64,000 bases of DNA from Phascolarctos cinereus (GCF_002099425.1 NW_018344288.1:682001-746000), one strand, 5' to 3'; positions 39,745 through 50,390 are shown, counted from the stretch's first letter. Translations and numbers: made by a program. Notes: a model not told the origin generated them from the letters alone.

Positions 39745-40190
39745 TCTCTGGATTGTAAAACATGAATTATGATATTAGGCCAGTAGTAGATTGGGAAGGG
39801 CCTTGAATACCACCATAAAGATTTCATACTTTCTGTGTTAGGCAATGGAGATGTGATTGTGGTTTTTGATTAGAAGAAGGATGTGATCATCATTTCAGTT
39901 TCTTATGAAGTCTACTTGGTCGGCAAGGTTAGACTGGAGGCAAGAAAACTAGTTAGGAGTCTATTAGAGCCACCTAAGGAAAAAGAGATAATGGTCTAAA
40001 TTACAGCGGTAGCAGTGGTGACGAAGGAGAGGAGCCATATGCAAGGTATGTTACAGAGATAAAAACAGCAGGACTTGGCAAACGATTGATGTGAGGAATA
40101 GGGGAGGGGGAAGAATCAAAGATAACTCCATCAGAAAGTTAGGAACAAGGGTAAGTTTAGTGGGGAAATGGTGAGTGTAGGGGAAAAGAG
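39745..40190 (-). mobile_element. L2 LINE ORF2 C-terminal region
   Basis: Antisense L2 beyond the tail: GGAAGGGCCTTGAATACCAC, GGCAATGGAGATGTGATTGT, AAGAAGGATGTGATCATCAT, GACTGGAGGCAAGAAAACTA, GTTAGGAGTCTATTAGAGCC. These are the reverse complement of the LDYCN..LIGLP region seen in sense at 32800-33000. The frame is lost. Confidence 0.75.
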
Positions 40191-40194
40191 AATC

Positions 40195-40485
40195 ACCATC
40201 TTCAAGTCACTACTTTAATGACATTCCCTTTGTGAAACCTTCACTTATTCCATGCATTGGAAGTGATTCTCTTCCTCATCTGATCTTACAGCATTTTTCA
40301 TTTTAATTTGCATTAGATTTTTCTATATGAACATCTGACGCTCCCTCCCCCACTACCTTTCTACTTGATTCTAGGCTTCTAGAAAGCAGGAACCAGGTCT
40401 TATGAAATTTTAGCTCACCCAGCATATAGCATAGCACAACACATATCATAGAAGCTTAATAAATGCTTGATGAATGAATAAATGA
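40195..40485 (+). repeat. L2 LINE 3' end
   Basis: Sense: CCTTTGTGAAACCTTCACTT, TTGATTCTAGGCTTCTAGAA, GCAGGAACCAGGTCTTATGA, AAGCTTAATAAATGCTTGAT, GAATGAATAAAT. Confidence 0.85.
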
Positions 40486-40489
40486 GCCA

Positions 40490-40870
40490 ATCAGCAAGCA
40501 TCTGTTAAATGCCACTATGAGCCATGCACCATATATGATGAATAATGGGATATACAAAGATACAAGTAAGATGATTTTTCTGTCTTCAAGGAGCTCGTGT
40601 TCTATCAAGGGGAAACATGTGCTCAGATGAATAAATACAAGGTACGTGCAAAATAAATATGAAGTTATTTTTGGGTGGGTGGTATTAATAACTGAACAAA
40701 TTAGGAAAGGCCTCTTGATGGAGAGGGTACTTGAGCTGAACCCTGAAGTGAACTAGTGGTTCTAAGAAGCAGAGGCAAAGATGGAAAGGATTCTAGCCAA
40801 AGGTGCAGAGACAGATGATGGAATATCATGTACAGGGAATACATGAATGAATGAATAAACTATAAGGGAA
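40490..40870 (-). repeat. L2 LINE 3' region
   Basis: Antisense: CAGCAAGCATCTGTTAAATG, CCACTATGAGCCATGCACCA, TTCAAGGAGCTCGTGTTCTA, AGGAAAGGCCTCTTGATGGA, TTGAGCTGAACCCTGAAGTG. Lies tail-to-tail with the L2 at 40195-40485. Confidence 0.85.
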
Positions 40871-41595
40871 GAAGCTTTGTTACTCTAAGACCATTTCTTT
40901 ACTCTTCTTGATCCTCAGTTAGGACACCATAGAGATCCAAGAGAATCACTCCAATGCAATGTTTTCTTGGAAAGGTTGACTGAACAGGACAGCTGAAGAG
41001 ATCTAGAAAATATCGGGCAATTACAAAATTGTAGCCCTAAAGGTATTGAGAATGTTAGCCTACGATGCCCCATGGTTTTGGCTGCTCTTCTGGTAGGATA
41101 GAGAAGAAGGGCAAAAAGCTCTTCAGGCTACGGGCATTCAACCCAAGACAAGGAGCATCTGCTTAGAGAAGTCTCCTATGAGCATGCCATTTTATCATCT
41201 CCCACAAGCAATGGTGAAGATGAAAATCATCCAAAGAGAGGCACAGTAGGAGGGTAACTGGAGCAAACTTTTAGAAAGGGCATGTTACAGGAATGAAGCC
41301 AAAGTTAGTATTATACCACTGCAAGCAGCCCAAACTTCTATCCAATGGGCAGAACCACCTTCAAATCCATTGCCTTGGTTAGGTTTGGAGGACTCACGTT
41401 CATATCCTGACTACCTTGTCATTCCCCTTTACTCCAAGCAAAGAACCTCCCCATCATAACTGATGAACTATGCTCCATTCTCCTTTGTCATCAGTCAAAT
41501 GACCTGATCTCAAATGAATAACTCTCCAATCTCTTAGTGTCTATTCCTATGCAACTTCTCTCTCTAGCAGAAGACAACGGGTCCAAATGGATCTC
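40871..41595. other. No recognised feature
   Basis: About 0.7 kb of mixed-composition DNA. No repeat or gene signature. Confidence 0.45.
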
Positions 41596-41599
41596 TTAG

Positions 41600-41790
41600 A
41601 GGAGGGTTTCTGAAGGGATTTTTTGTGTGTGTCATGAACCCCTTTGGCAATCAGGTGAAACCTATGGACCCCTTCTCAGAATGAGGCTTTTAATGCCATA
41701 AAATAAATACATGGGATTTCAAATGAAATACTTATGTTGAAATAGTTATAAAAATACTTAAAAAACAAAACATTCACAGACTACATCTTT
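41600..41790. mobile_element. hAT-like short TIR element, one end eroded
   Basis: The interior matches the 24 and 59 kb copies: GTGTCATGAACCCCTTTGGC, CCTATGGACCCCTTCTCAGA, TACATGGGATTTCAAATGAA. Terminal repeats are degraded. Confidence 0.6.
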
Positions 41791-42235
41791 AGATGTTCCT
41801 GATCCTTACTCTCAGTTTCACCATTTCTAAGTCTCTGATCTATTTTCTCTTCTCTCTTCCATTTATGACCCCAAAGTGTGAGAGGAGGGTCTCCCTTACT
41901 CTAAGTCAGGAGATATGCCAACAACTTTACTGGAAGTTCAGCCTGACCAATTACATCCCCCTATTGTTTTGCATAATTAATGACCTTTTGGTTTCATCAA
42001 TTAGTGATGCTTCACTTTCTAAGCTTGATTCTCCAAAAATATTTATGAAACTGTTTCAACAAAGTGCCATTCAAGCAGAGACATGAGACTTTCAATTCCT
42101 TTCAAAGAATAGAAAAATGAAGCAACATTGTCATTGTTTTTCTATCGTGGCTTGTTCAATATTCTTTAATCTTGCTGCAGAGCAGGGAAAATCTTTTTTA
42201 CCAGAGGAGCAATTCATGAAATGATGAGGTTTGTG

Positions 42236-42238
<3 letters not shown>
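41791..42238. other. No recognised feature
   Basis: About 450 bp. The 97-codon frame at 41793-42086 has no domain and I regard it as chance. Confidence 0.4.

Positions 42239-42240
<2 letters not shown>

Positions 42241-42304
<64 letters not shown>
42241..42304. repeat. (AT)n-(TA)n microsatellite
   Basis: Forty bases of AT units, a phase change, then 24 bases of TA units. It is fully self-complementary and liable to cruciform extrusion. Confidence 0.98.
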
Positions 42305-42602
42305 GAAACCCTCAAGTTTTGCTTCATTATTTTAATGGCACGTAAGATCATTTGTCTTCTCTATTTCTCTACCAAGAGTATGATTCCTTATGTAAATTTG
42401 TAATTTTCTTGCTATATCTCCACCCATTTCTTTTTCTGCTATGCAGACACTCTAAACAGTTGAAGAATTGTTTTAGCCAGAGTTTAAATTGGAAAGGATC
42501 TTATGAACCTGTCCGATCCGGTATGTTTACTTTAATATTTTTGTGTGTGTCTCTTAAAAGTCAGTATGTAGGTTTCAGGTACAAGAAATTTTACTTGCAC
42601 TT

Positions 42603-42735
42603 AATCAGTCAACATTTATTAAGCACCTACTATGTGCCGGGCACTAGGCTAAGTGCTGGGCATACAAAAAGAGGCAAAAGACATCCCTGCCCTCAAGGAG
42701 CTTACACTCTAATGGAAGAGGTGGAGAATTCAGTT
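42603..42735 (-). repeat. L2 LINE 3' tail
   Basis: A well-conserved antisense tail: CAACATTTATTAAGCACCTA, CTATGTGCCGGGCACTAGGC, GCTGGGCATACAAAAAGAGG, TGCCCTCAAGGAGCTTACAC, TCTAATGG. Confidence 0.94.
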
Positions 42736-42782
42736 AATTTTTAAAATACAAAACTCTATCTTTGTTAAAGACTTACAAAGGA

Positions 42783-43056
42783 GAAAGAACTGATACTGTG
42801 TTAATACAAACTGAAGCATGCTATCTTTCACTTTCATTCTTTTTTTATTCTAGTCTTCTTGTACAAAATGATTAATATGGAAATGTTTTACATGATTACA
42901 TATGTATAAACTACGTCAGATTGCTTATCATCTCAGGGATGGAGGAAAGGAAGGGAGAGAGGGACAGAGGAATAGAATTTGGAACTCAAAACTTCAAAAA
43001 AAGTGAAAAAAATTTGTTTTAACATATAATTGTGGGAAATAAATTATACAGTTAAA
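42783..43056 (+). mobile_element. L1 3'UTR, 5'-truncated, with target-site duplication
   Basis: Sense: GAAAGAACTGATACTG, ACTGAAGCATGCTATCTTTC, TGATTAATATGGAAATGTTT, GATGGAGGAAAGGAAGGGAG, AATTTGGAACTCAAAACTTC and an A-rich end. It is flanked by AAAGACTTACAAAGGA (42767-42782) and AAAGACTTATAAAGGA (43057-43072), which differ at one base. A typical truncated L1 insertion. Confidence 0.93.
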
Positions 43057-43072
43057 AAAGACTTATAAAGGA

Positions 43073-43268
43073 CAGTATTCATCCAGGCTCTAGTTTGATA
43101 CTTCCTAATATGTATTGCATACTTGGTATTTAAATCACCTCAGCTACATAAAAGGAAACCAATGCTCTACTGAAGTCTAACTGCACTGCTTCAGTGTGCT
43201 GGGAAGGTGACCCTTGGTTCTTGAAGGCTATGTCAATGGAGGACAAGAGCTGGCAGGTCCTACCATTC
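43073..43268. other. No recognised feature
   Basis: Short unassigned spacer between the L1 tail and a MIR. Confidence 0.4.
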
Positions 43269-43269
43269 T

Positions 43270-43455
43270 GAAAAGTCTTCAAATAGAAAGAATGCTGGGC
43301 TTGCAGTTCAGAGGTCTTGTGTTCAATTCACTTGCTACATAAGTAAGGTCCACTTACTACAGGACCTTTGGCTTGGCTAGTCATTTAACCTGTATGAGCC
43401 TCAATTACTAAATGGTGCTAAGCTCCTTTTAGTTCTAAATCTATGGTTCTCTGAT
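43270..43455 (+). repeat. MIR3-like CORE-SINE
   Basis: Sense: GAATGCTGGGCTTGCAGTTC, TGTGTTCAATTCACTTGCTA, TGTATGAGCCTCAATTACTA, TTAGTTCTAAATCTATGGTT. Confidence 0.75.
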
Positions 43456-43935
43456 CCTCACTAGAGTTCAAATGATAGACTGTTACTGCACTCTGAGCAC
43501 CAACCTAAGTATGGATAGGTGATTTTCCAGTAAGCTGGCCACTTAGTGATGAATTCTCTGTCCAAGTCGTTCCCCACTCCCCCCGCAAAAAAGAAAAATA
43601 CAAAAGTTCCCTCAGTCCTGTGCAATCTCTTCCTATGGCAACAAGATGGCAGAAGGGAGATAATTGGTGCTAAGAATCACATGGTTTTTTAGATCACCTA
43701 GAAATACTAATTAAACTATTAGTACTCTGTGAAAGCCCTATACTTGTGACCAATAATTGGGTATTCTGATAGAAGAAAGGAATAATAGCAATTTTAACAT
43801 TTTCATTATAAATGAAAACAGAAGACAAAAAGGGGTTACAGAAGAAAGGAAGGCTAACTCGCAGGTTCTCCTTGGAGAGGCCAACAAATGAGTTTATGGG
43901 AATTGGATTTTATTATGCATTCAAAGGCAAAAACC
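43456..43935. other. No recognised feature
   Basis: About 480 bp upstream of the RTE relic. I cannot tell whether its end is eroded RTE 5' sequence. Confidence 0.4.
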
Positions 43936-43939
43936 CCAC

Positions 43940-45440
43940 AAACCCATCATGTTATTTGTCCCTTGATCATGTCATATTGAAGTGCTCATGATAAGGATTT
44001 GCAAAAAGACTATCATGAAAATAATTGTACTTTATGCCCCCAAATCTGGCAGTGGATAAGGAAGTAGAAAAAAAATCAACAAATATTGATAGAAATCCCT
44101 GTAAATTAAATCATTGTAACTTTATTATTTATTTACTTAAATGAAGAGTTGGACAGAAGGGAAGATGGTGAAAAATATATAAGAAAATATCATTCTGGAG
44201 AAAAAATGAAAGAGGCTCAAGGCATGTAAACTTTATAAAAGCCTTATGCTCAAATGACATGAATTCTTCTTTCAAGAAGAAAGCTCTGAATGACACAGAA
44301 AACGAAGTTCATTATATTCTAATGGTAGGCAAAATAAAACTGCAATATGGGAATTCATTTTAGAATTAGCTTTCTGTACAGGTGGACCATCAACTTGTTA
44401 TGGCAAAAGTTGAAATCAATACCAAATTAGAAGGACGAATATAAATGAGACGACACAGATGTATTTGAAGAAACTCCAACCTGATATAGTTAAGCAATTT
44501 GTTAATTCTGAAAAATTAGAAATGGACAAAAGAAGAGACATTGAATCATCACTGTTTTTTTCATAAGGAAATATAACCGAGACAAATAAATTTACTAAAA
44601 TAAGAGAATCAAAACAGTTTTGAAACTGCTTTAGCATACAAACATTTGATCTTCTTGCTAAGCAGAGAAATAGAGCAGTTAAGGGAAATACCAGTTTAGA
44701 GTATAAAGTTGGTTGTATAGTGTTATAAGGATGATTGTGGAAGATTATGAGCAGCCTTGCCTTGAGAAGCAGAGGATACTTAAATAAATTATAGAACAGT
44801 TGTTAAGTCAGTTGTATCTTCCACAGGGTACCTTTCATGCATAAATTAATCATATACAGTCTCCTTGTTTTACTTCTTACTTGAATTGTGTCATGAAAAA
44901 GGCAGTGGAGATGCCTAATGTCAGCATAAGTAGGCTAGATCATATTTCTGATGAACTGCACCAAAGAAGTAGCATAAAGGATGTTAACAAGAGAGGTGGA
45001 CTTGTCCCAGTTCAAGAGTAAAGGATAACTGTTGGACCATCTATATGCTCCAATGATATCCCCACAAGGTCAGAAGAACTAGAGGGAGACTTCTAGCATG
45101 AGAGACAGCATTGGGTAGAAGATAGGGAACAAGACTTGGCAACAGGAAGATCTGAGCTTGAATTCTTCCTCAGATACTTACCATCTATGCGACCTAGGGT
45201 AAGTCCCTTCATTGGGCCTGAATTTCCTCACCTATAAAATAACCCGATGGAATACTAACATACTTTTCTGTTCTATACCTATGATCTTGTGTTAGTCAAC
45301 TCCTCCAAGCCCTGGGGGAGGATTTGTAGGAAGAGACTGATAAGATCATCCCAGAAGATGGGCAGGGATGGACAGAATGTGATCTGCACCATTAGAAGGC
45401 ATACCCACAATAACAACACTGAAAGAAACACAAGGCTTGA
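43940..45440 (+). mobile_element. BovB-like RTE LINE, heavily decayed, RT core missing
   Basis: Conceptual reading of broken frames shows RTE parts in order: an endonuclease block TIMKIIVLYAP near 44010, KYHSGEKNERGSRHVNF near 44185-44235, an NSSFKKKALN-like block near 44260-44290 and VEINTKLEG near 44410-44435; then QPDI.KQFVNSE near 44480-44510; LLAKQRNRAVKGNTSLEYK near 44655-44710. A C-terminal RWTIYMLQ*YPHKVRRTRGR block lies near 45025-45090. Little separates the last two, so most of the RT domain has been lost. A MIR-type SINE at 45110-45290 separates the C-terminus from a likely 3' part (45295-45440). It is a different RTE lineage from the element at 60.9-64 kb. Confidence 0.75.
45110..45290 (+). 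repeat. MIR3-like CORE-SINE within an RTE relic
   Basis: Sense: GATCTGAGCTTGAATTCTTC, CTCAGATACTTACCATCTAT, GCGACCTAGGGTAAGTCCCT, GAATTTCCTCACCTATAAAA, TTTTCTGTTCTATACCTATG. Confidence 0.75.
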
Positions 45441-45629
45441 TTTTCAGGTAAAACATGAAAACAGTCAAACAGCAGCAAAGACAACAGTGTCCCTGCCATC
45501 AAAGAGCTGGTGGTCTACTCCGTTCTCCAAGCAGTAGCTTCTGCTTCTTCTGATGGGTGCTTTGGTTGGCTAATTATATTTTACTTTCTATTATTACTTA
45601 GCTGCTTCCTAGGAACCTATCTTGTGACT

Positions 45630-45725
45630 CCTAACTACGTATAAGGTCTTATAGGACAGAGACAGTGTTTTAGCATAGTGCTATGCATATAGCAAGTGTT
45701 CATAAAATACTTGCATGGTTAACAG
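45630..45725 (+). repeat. L2 LINE 3' tail
   Basis: Sense, eroded: TACGTATAAGGTCTTATAGG, TTAGCATAGTGCTATGCATA, TAGCAAGTGTTCATAAAATA. Confidence 0.65.
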
Positions 45726-45803
45726 AGAGTTCACAGTTTGAAAGCATCTTCCGAAGTGTACATGGTATGCATGGACCTGGGAAATGAAGTATGAATGAAG
45801 TTT

Positions 45804-45936
45804 CTTTCAGGGGAAGGCAATCAGGGTTAAGTAACTTGACCAGGGTCACACAGCTAGTCTGAGGTTGCATTTGAATTGAGATCTTCCTCCTAACTCCAGG
45901 GTCAGTGCTCTATCCACTGCACCACCTAGCTGCCCC
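45804..45936 (-). mobile_element. WSINE1-type CORE-SINE with perfect target-site duplication
   Basis: Antisense: AGGCAATCAGGGTTAAGTAA, GTCACACAGCTAGTCTGAGG, CCACTGCACCACCTAGCTGC. Flanked by identical TATGAATGAAGTTT at 45790-45803 and 45937-45950. Confidence 0.96.
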
Positions 45937-46104
45937 TATGAATGAAGTTTTAAAAAAGTTTTTTTGTGGTATCATTATAGCATACACCATCATTTCCCAA
46001 ATTATTTTCTTTAGAACTCTTGGGTTCCAGAAGCCAAAGCCAGTGCTAGTGGTATTTTCCTTATAATGAACACTAAATCATATATCAAGAATAATAGTGT
46101 TCAG

Positions 46105-46240
46105 AGTAACTAGTAGGCACAGTGAATAGAGTGCTAGCCCTTGAGTCAGGAGGACCTGAGTTCAAATGTGACCTCAGACAAGTACTAGTTGTGTGACCCT
46201 GAACAAGTCACTTAACCTTGATTGCCTCAAAAAAAAAAGG
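46105..46240 (+). mobile_element. WSINE1-type CORE-SINE with A-tail
   Basis: Sense: GAGTTCAAATGTGACCTCAG, TAGTTGTGTGACCCTGAACA, AACCTTGATTGCCTC, then an A-run at 46229-46238. GTGTTCAGA occurs just before and just after, a possible target duplication. Confidence 0.9.
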
Positions 46241-47130
46241 CTATGGTGTTCAGAAAATTTTCAGTATAAATCCAAGTTATCCTCATTTTACTCTCTCTCT
46301 CGATTCTTAGGACTAGCATCCATGTGTTCCATTAACGTATTTCAGTATAGAAGGCCCAAACAGATAATCCTGGCCTTAATATCAATCTGAAGATAGTCTC
46401 ATCTTTCTTAACTTTGCATGAAGAGAGAGTCATATGGACAAATTGTGCTTTCCCAATGATCTGGGATTTCTCATTTGATTATCCATAGCCTTGCCTTTTC
46501 TTCCTCTTCTGCTTTCCTTCTGGCTCACATTTTATTGATCACCAGTAGGGAAGGGAGCCAGTCAATTTTCTGTTCCTCAGCACTCCTTGTAAAAAAATGT
46601 TATAAGGTTGGAAGTTTGCAAATAATTAAAAACAAGGTTCTTATTTTTCTCCACTGTTCATTTGTGTCTAATTCTGCTTTTCTTCCATTAGTCTGGGTAC
46701 TTCAGAGCAGCTGGTACTTTAAACAGAAATGTCCCTTTTGGAAAAGCACACAATATGAGAAAAATCCCCTGGCTCACAGTGTTTTCCTTAACTATAGTTT
46801 CAGCTGTATTTTTGAGGACAGAAAGATTTGAACAGTCAGTCAAAAAGAATGAACTTGGTTACCCAGGGAAACTAGATGAAGGGGAAAAAATCAATTTGTT
46901 GATTTTGATTGAATATGAATATATAAGATGATCCCCTCATTTTAAAAGGCTATTAGCAATTTGATGGAGGAAGATTTTGTGTTAATGCTTATTGGGACAT
47001 ATAAAATGATTTAAAAATATTTTCAACAAAAGATTTTGGGAGACGGAAAGCTTTTGTAGAAGGACTGACAGAAATACAGGTTAAAATCTGACTGCCTCAC
47101 CCCTGAGGCCCATTTTCCACTACCTATGAG
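46241..47130. other. No recognised feature
   Basis: About 0.9 kb. A 118-codon frame at 46475-46831 shows no domain. A+T-rich from 46850 onwards. Confidence 0.45.
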
Positions 47131-47134
47131 TTAC

Positions 47135-47315
47135 CTTTCACAGACCCTGGTGAGTCAATCATCCTACATTTATTTTATATGTAGCTTGTTTGTACACAGT
47201 AGTTTGTATGTTGCTTCCCCATTAGACTGGGAGCTCCTTGAGGGCAGGCACTCTTCCTTTTCTGTCCCCAGTGCCTAGCACATAGTAGGTGCTTAATAAA
47301 TATTTATTGGCTGAC
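47135..47315 (+). repeat. L2 LINE 3' end
   Basis: Sense: ATGTAGCTTGTTTGTACACA, TGTATGTTGCTTCCCCATTA, GAGCTCCTTGAGGGCAGGCA, CAGTGCCTAGCACATAGTAG, GTGCTTAATAAATATTTATT. Confidence 0.94.
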
Positions 47316-47650
47316 TGAGATGGGAAACAAATATTCCCAAACCTACTCTACTCTCTAGAAGCTGAGGGACAAATAAGATAATCAAAAAGAAGGTTCACCT
47401 GTGAGGTCACCAACAGCATCTGAATTCATTCAAAAAAGAACAATGAAGATAGCTTTCAGTACATAGCACACCCTACTAGTAAACAAAGTCAAAATGAAGA
47501 AAAAGAAGTAGCGGCTAGACATAAGACCTAATCTCTGTTTCCCCCTTAGTAATCCAAGAATCAGAATTCTGGAATGGAGGGAAAAAATGTGATTGAGCAG
47601 ACTGATGGATTTTCTCCAGAAAAAGATGGCCATTTTCTCTGTACTGATCG
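47316..47650. other. No recognised feature
   Basis: About 335 bp between two L2 copies of opposite orientation. Nothing recognised. Confidence 0.4.
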
Positions 47651-47654
47651 TAAT

Positions 47655-48130
47655 CAAACAAACAAGCATTTATGAAGCACCTACTATGTGCCAGGCACTG
47701 TGCTGGGAGATGGGGATATAAATACAAAAAACTTGCAATCCTTCCTTGCAAGGAATTTATATTTTAATAGGGAAAACATATTCAGAATATAGAGTGAATA
47801 AATATAAAGTGTTTAAATCTAAGGTGGTTTGAAGAGGGGTGCTAGCAGCTGGGGAAAATCAGTAATGACTTCATGCAGAAGTGGTTGCTTGAGCCATGTC
47901 TTTCAAAAACAAATTTTTTTTGGCAATTGGGGTTAAGTGACTTGCCCAGGGTCACACAGCTAGTAAGTGTGAAGTGTTTGGTCTGAGGCCAGATTTGAAC
48001 TCAGGTCCTCCTGACTTCAGGGCCAGTGCTCTATTGAGTCATGTCTTGAAGGAAATTAGGAGACCCGTGAGGTGGAAGTGAGAAGGATGAGGATGGCCAG
48101 GGCAAAGGCAAAGAGCTGGCACATAGATTG
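47655..48130 (-). mobile_element. L2 LINE 3' region, split by a WSINE1-type SINE
   Basis: Antisense: AACAAGCATTTATGAAGCAC, CTACTATGTGCCAGGCACTG, GGGGATATAAATACAAAAAA, GCAGCTGGGGAAAATCAGTA, TGCTTGAGCCATGTCTTTCA, resuming after the SINE with TCATGTCTTGAAGGAAATTA. Confidence 0.9.
47910..48032 (-). mobile_element. WSINE1-type CORE-SINE
   Basis: Antisense: T-run, GGCAATTGGGGTTAAGTGAC, GTCACACAGCTAGTAAGTGT, GATTTGAACTCAGGTCCTCC, truncated head CCAGTGCTCTAT. Flanks GAGCCATGTCTT and GAGTCATGTCTT differ at one base and look like a target duplication. Confidence 0.93.
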
Positions 48131-48134
48131 TCAA

Positions 48135-48750
48135 GTATGAGGAAGAGGCATTTAATCAACAAGCATTTATTAAGTTTATTAAGCAAGCATTTACTAAATT
48201 CTATGTATTATGTGCCAGGCACCATGCTAAGGGCTGAGGATACAAAGAAAGGCAAAACATTGTCCCTGACCTCAAGGAGCTCACATTCTAATGGGGAGGC
48301 AATGTGTAAACAACCATGTATATCCAAGATATATATTATATAAATGGGAGATAATCTCAGAGGGAAGTCACTATTAAGGAGTTGGGGTTGAGGTGGGAAG
48401 AGAAAAGGTCTGCAGAAGCTGGGATTTGAGCTGAGTCCTAAAGGTAGAGGTGAAGATGCAGAGCATTCTAGGCATAGGAGACAGCCAGTGAAAAGGGTCA
48501 TAGAGCACAGGAGGAAGAATGATGTCTAACAAGGCTGGAAAGGTAGGTTGAGGCCAGGTTGTGAAGGAAGAGGGAAGAATTAATATTCTAACCTCGATGA
48601 AATAGGTAGCTACCATAGTTGACTGAATAGGGGATTTATATAGTCAGATATGTATCTAAGAAAAATTAATTTTAATGCAGTATGCAGGAGTGTGACTAGG
48701 AGGCTGTTGGAATAATCTAAGCAAGGGTTCATGAGGACTTGAAAATAAAA
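48135..48750 (-). mobile_element. L2 LINE 3' region, long
   Basis: Antisense: CAACAAGCATTTATTAAGTT, ATTATGTGCCAGGCACCATG, CTGACCTCAAGGAGCTCACA, TTCTAATGGGGAGGCAATGT, AGCTGGGATTTGAGCTGAGT, then GAGGCCAGGTTGTGAAGG and ORF2-end blocks GGAGTGTGACTAGGAGGCTG. The start contains a duplicated TTTATTAAG. Confidence 0.9.
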
Positions 48751-48769
48751 ACAACAAAAAAATGTCTTA

Positions 48770-48910
48770 TGGATCATAGGATTTGGAATTGGGAAAGATC
48801 ATGGAGATGGTCTTTTCTCATTTTGAAGAGGATGAGTGACTGGTCTAAGGACACTTACCAAGTGGCAAAAACTTGATTGAAACCCAGGTCTTCTGATGAT
48901 GAATCTTCTG
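48770..48910 (-). repeat. MIR3-like CORE-SINE
   Basis: Antisense: ATAGGATTTGGAATTGGGAA, AGATCATGGAGATGGTCTTT, CTTGATTGAAACCCAGGTCT. Confidence 0.75.
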
Positions 48911-49212
48911 CTTCTCTTATTTAAATTCTACTCCGTACTGACTGACGATGATTGCAAGTATGAAGAGTGACAGTGCTAGCATCATCAAGGATACACAGTT
49001 CGCTGCCGGTCTGGGCATAGTCACATTGCTCAGGCAAGGTTTGGGCTCAGCCAACAATTGTAGGGGAGAAGGAAAACAGGAGAGGGTACAGTTGGGGGCT
49101 AAGAAGTGTTAGGAGAATGAATTAAAAGGCAAGAATTAAACTCACATCTGTATGTTCTAAATCCTACATTAGAGTAGGGAGAGGCATATTTATAAATCTG
49201 AGGGGCAATTGT
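48911..49212. other. No recognised feature
   Basis: About 300 bp with nothing I can name. Confidence 0.4.
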
Positions 49213-49214
49213 TA

Positions 49215-49395
49215 AAACTTACAGGATCTTGAACTGAAAGGGATTTCAGAATTTGTCTGATACAAACCCCTCATATTATAGGTGAGGAAACTGAGTTTCT
49301 GAAAGGTTAAATGAGTTGCCCAAGATCACCGAAGTAAGACTTGAACCTAGTCCTCTGATTTTAAAATCAGTGCTATTTCCACTGTCCCATACTTC
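49215..49395 (-). repeat. MIR3, near full length
   Basis: Antisense: TTGAACTGAAAGGGATTTCA, ATAGGTGAGGAAACTGAGTT, GTTGCCCAAGATCACCGAAG, GCTATTTCCACTGTCCCATA. Confidence 0.85.
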
Positions 49396-50312
49396 ATTGA
49401 GTCAGCATTTGCTGAAATAGGGATTTCAAGTTAAAATTGCCGTAGATTTTATTCCAATTGAAAATAATTAATTTTAATATTTAAAATTAATATTCTAAAT
49501 TAAAATTAATTTCCTAATAAATTGTTATTTTTAAACTTTAGAATTTGATGCAGAAAGGGCAAAACAAATTTCCCTATAATCCCCAAAGTAAAAAAAAAAA
49601 TGAATGTATGGTTAGCTATGATGGACCAATGTTTTCACTGTATTAATCTGCCAACTTTTTACCTTTAAAGTATGTGTCATGATGCAATAACAAGCAATGA
49701 ATTTTGTGCATTAAATTTTAAAGTAGATGGTGAATATTAAACAAGTTCCAATGTACTGAAATTTCCCATTCTTCTATCTAAAAATAAATTTTAAAAAATT
49801 AAACCAAGTAGCACCTTACATTTCCTCTTCACCTTTCACTCAAAGAACTTTTTTTCTTTCTCCGTAAAATGAGAGGGGTAGATAGACTATGGCTGACATT
49901 CTAGATTCTAGGACTATGGAGAAGTGACCTGAGGGACATATTGGCCAAGGTTGAGAGGCTACAAAAAAGATGACTCTAACAGCAGTGTATACGCCACTGT
50001 AGCACATTGCTGTTTCTAAACACAGCGTTTTATGGGGCTTCCTGGAGACTGGCATGTATGGAGTAGAATCTAGGGAAGGGAAATGGAGATTTTTAATGGT
50101 CTAGTAAAGGTTAAAAGCTTTATTGGCCTTTATTTCCAAACTTTTTTGGATGTGCACTTTTAGTAGGCTGGGTCGTTGTGGCCTCTTGATGAGGAAGATT
50201 GTAAATATATGGTTATCCTGGACATAACTTTAAATTCCCTTTTCTTTTCCATGGAGCAAGAGGGAAAGCAAGGGGATCCACCCAATTAAGTCTAGGGGAG
50301 AGAGGGAGGAAA
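49396..50312. other. A+T-rich segment with small inverted repeat, otherwise unrecognised
   Basis: About 0.9 kb. ATTAATTTTAA (49467-49477) and TTAAAATTAAT (49481-49491) are inverted 11-mers around three bases, and the right arm recurs directly at 49500-49510. No repeat family or gene recognised. Confidence 0.5.
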
Positions 50313-50314
50313 AA

Positions 50315-50390
50315 ACATATTTATTAAGCGTACTCTATGTCAGATACTGTACTCAGAACTTTTACAAATACTGTCTCATTTGATGATATT
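50315..50390 (-). repeat. MIR 3' end fragment
   Basis: Antisense: TTTATTAAGCGTACTCTATG, TCAGATACTGTACTCAGAAC, AAATACTGTCTCATTTGATG. Confidence 0.65.

Noticed and set aside
45289-45537. 82-codon frame with basic residues
   Set aside because: It most likely lies in the 3' part of the decayed BovB-like RTE element and not in a gene.
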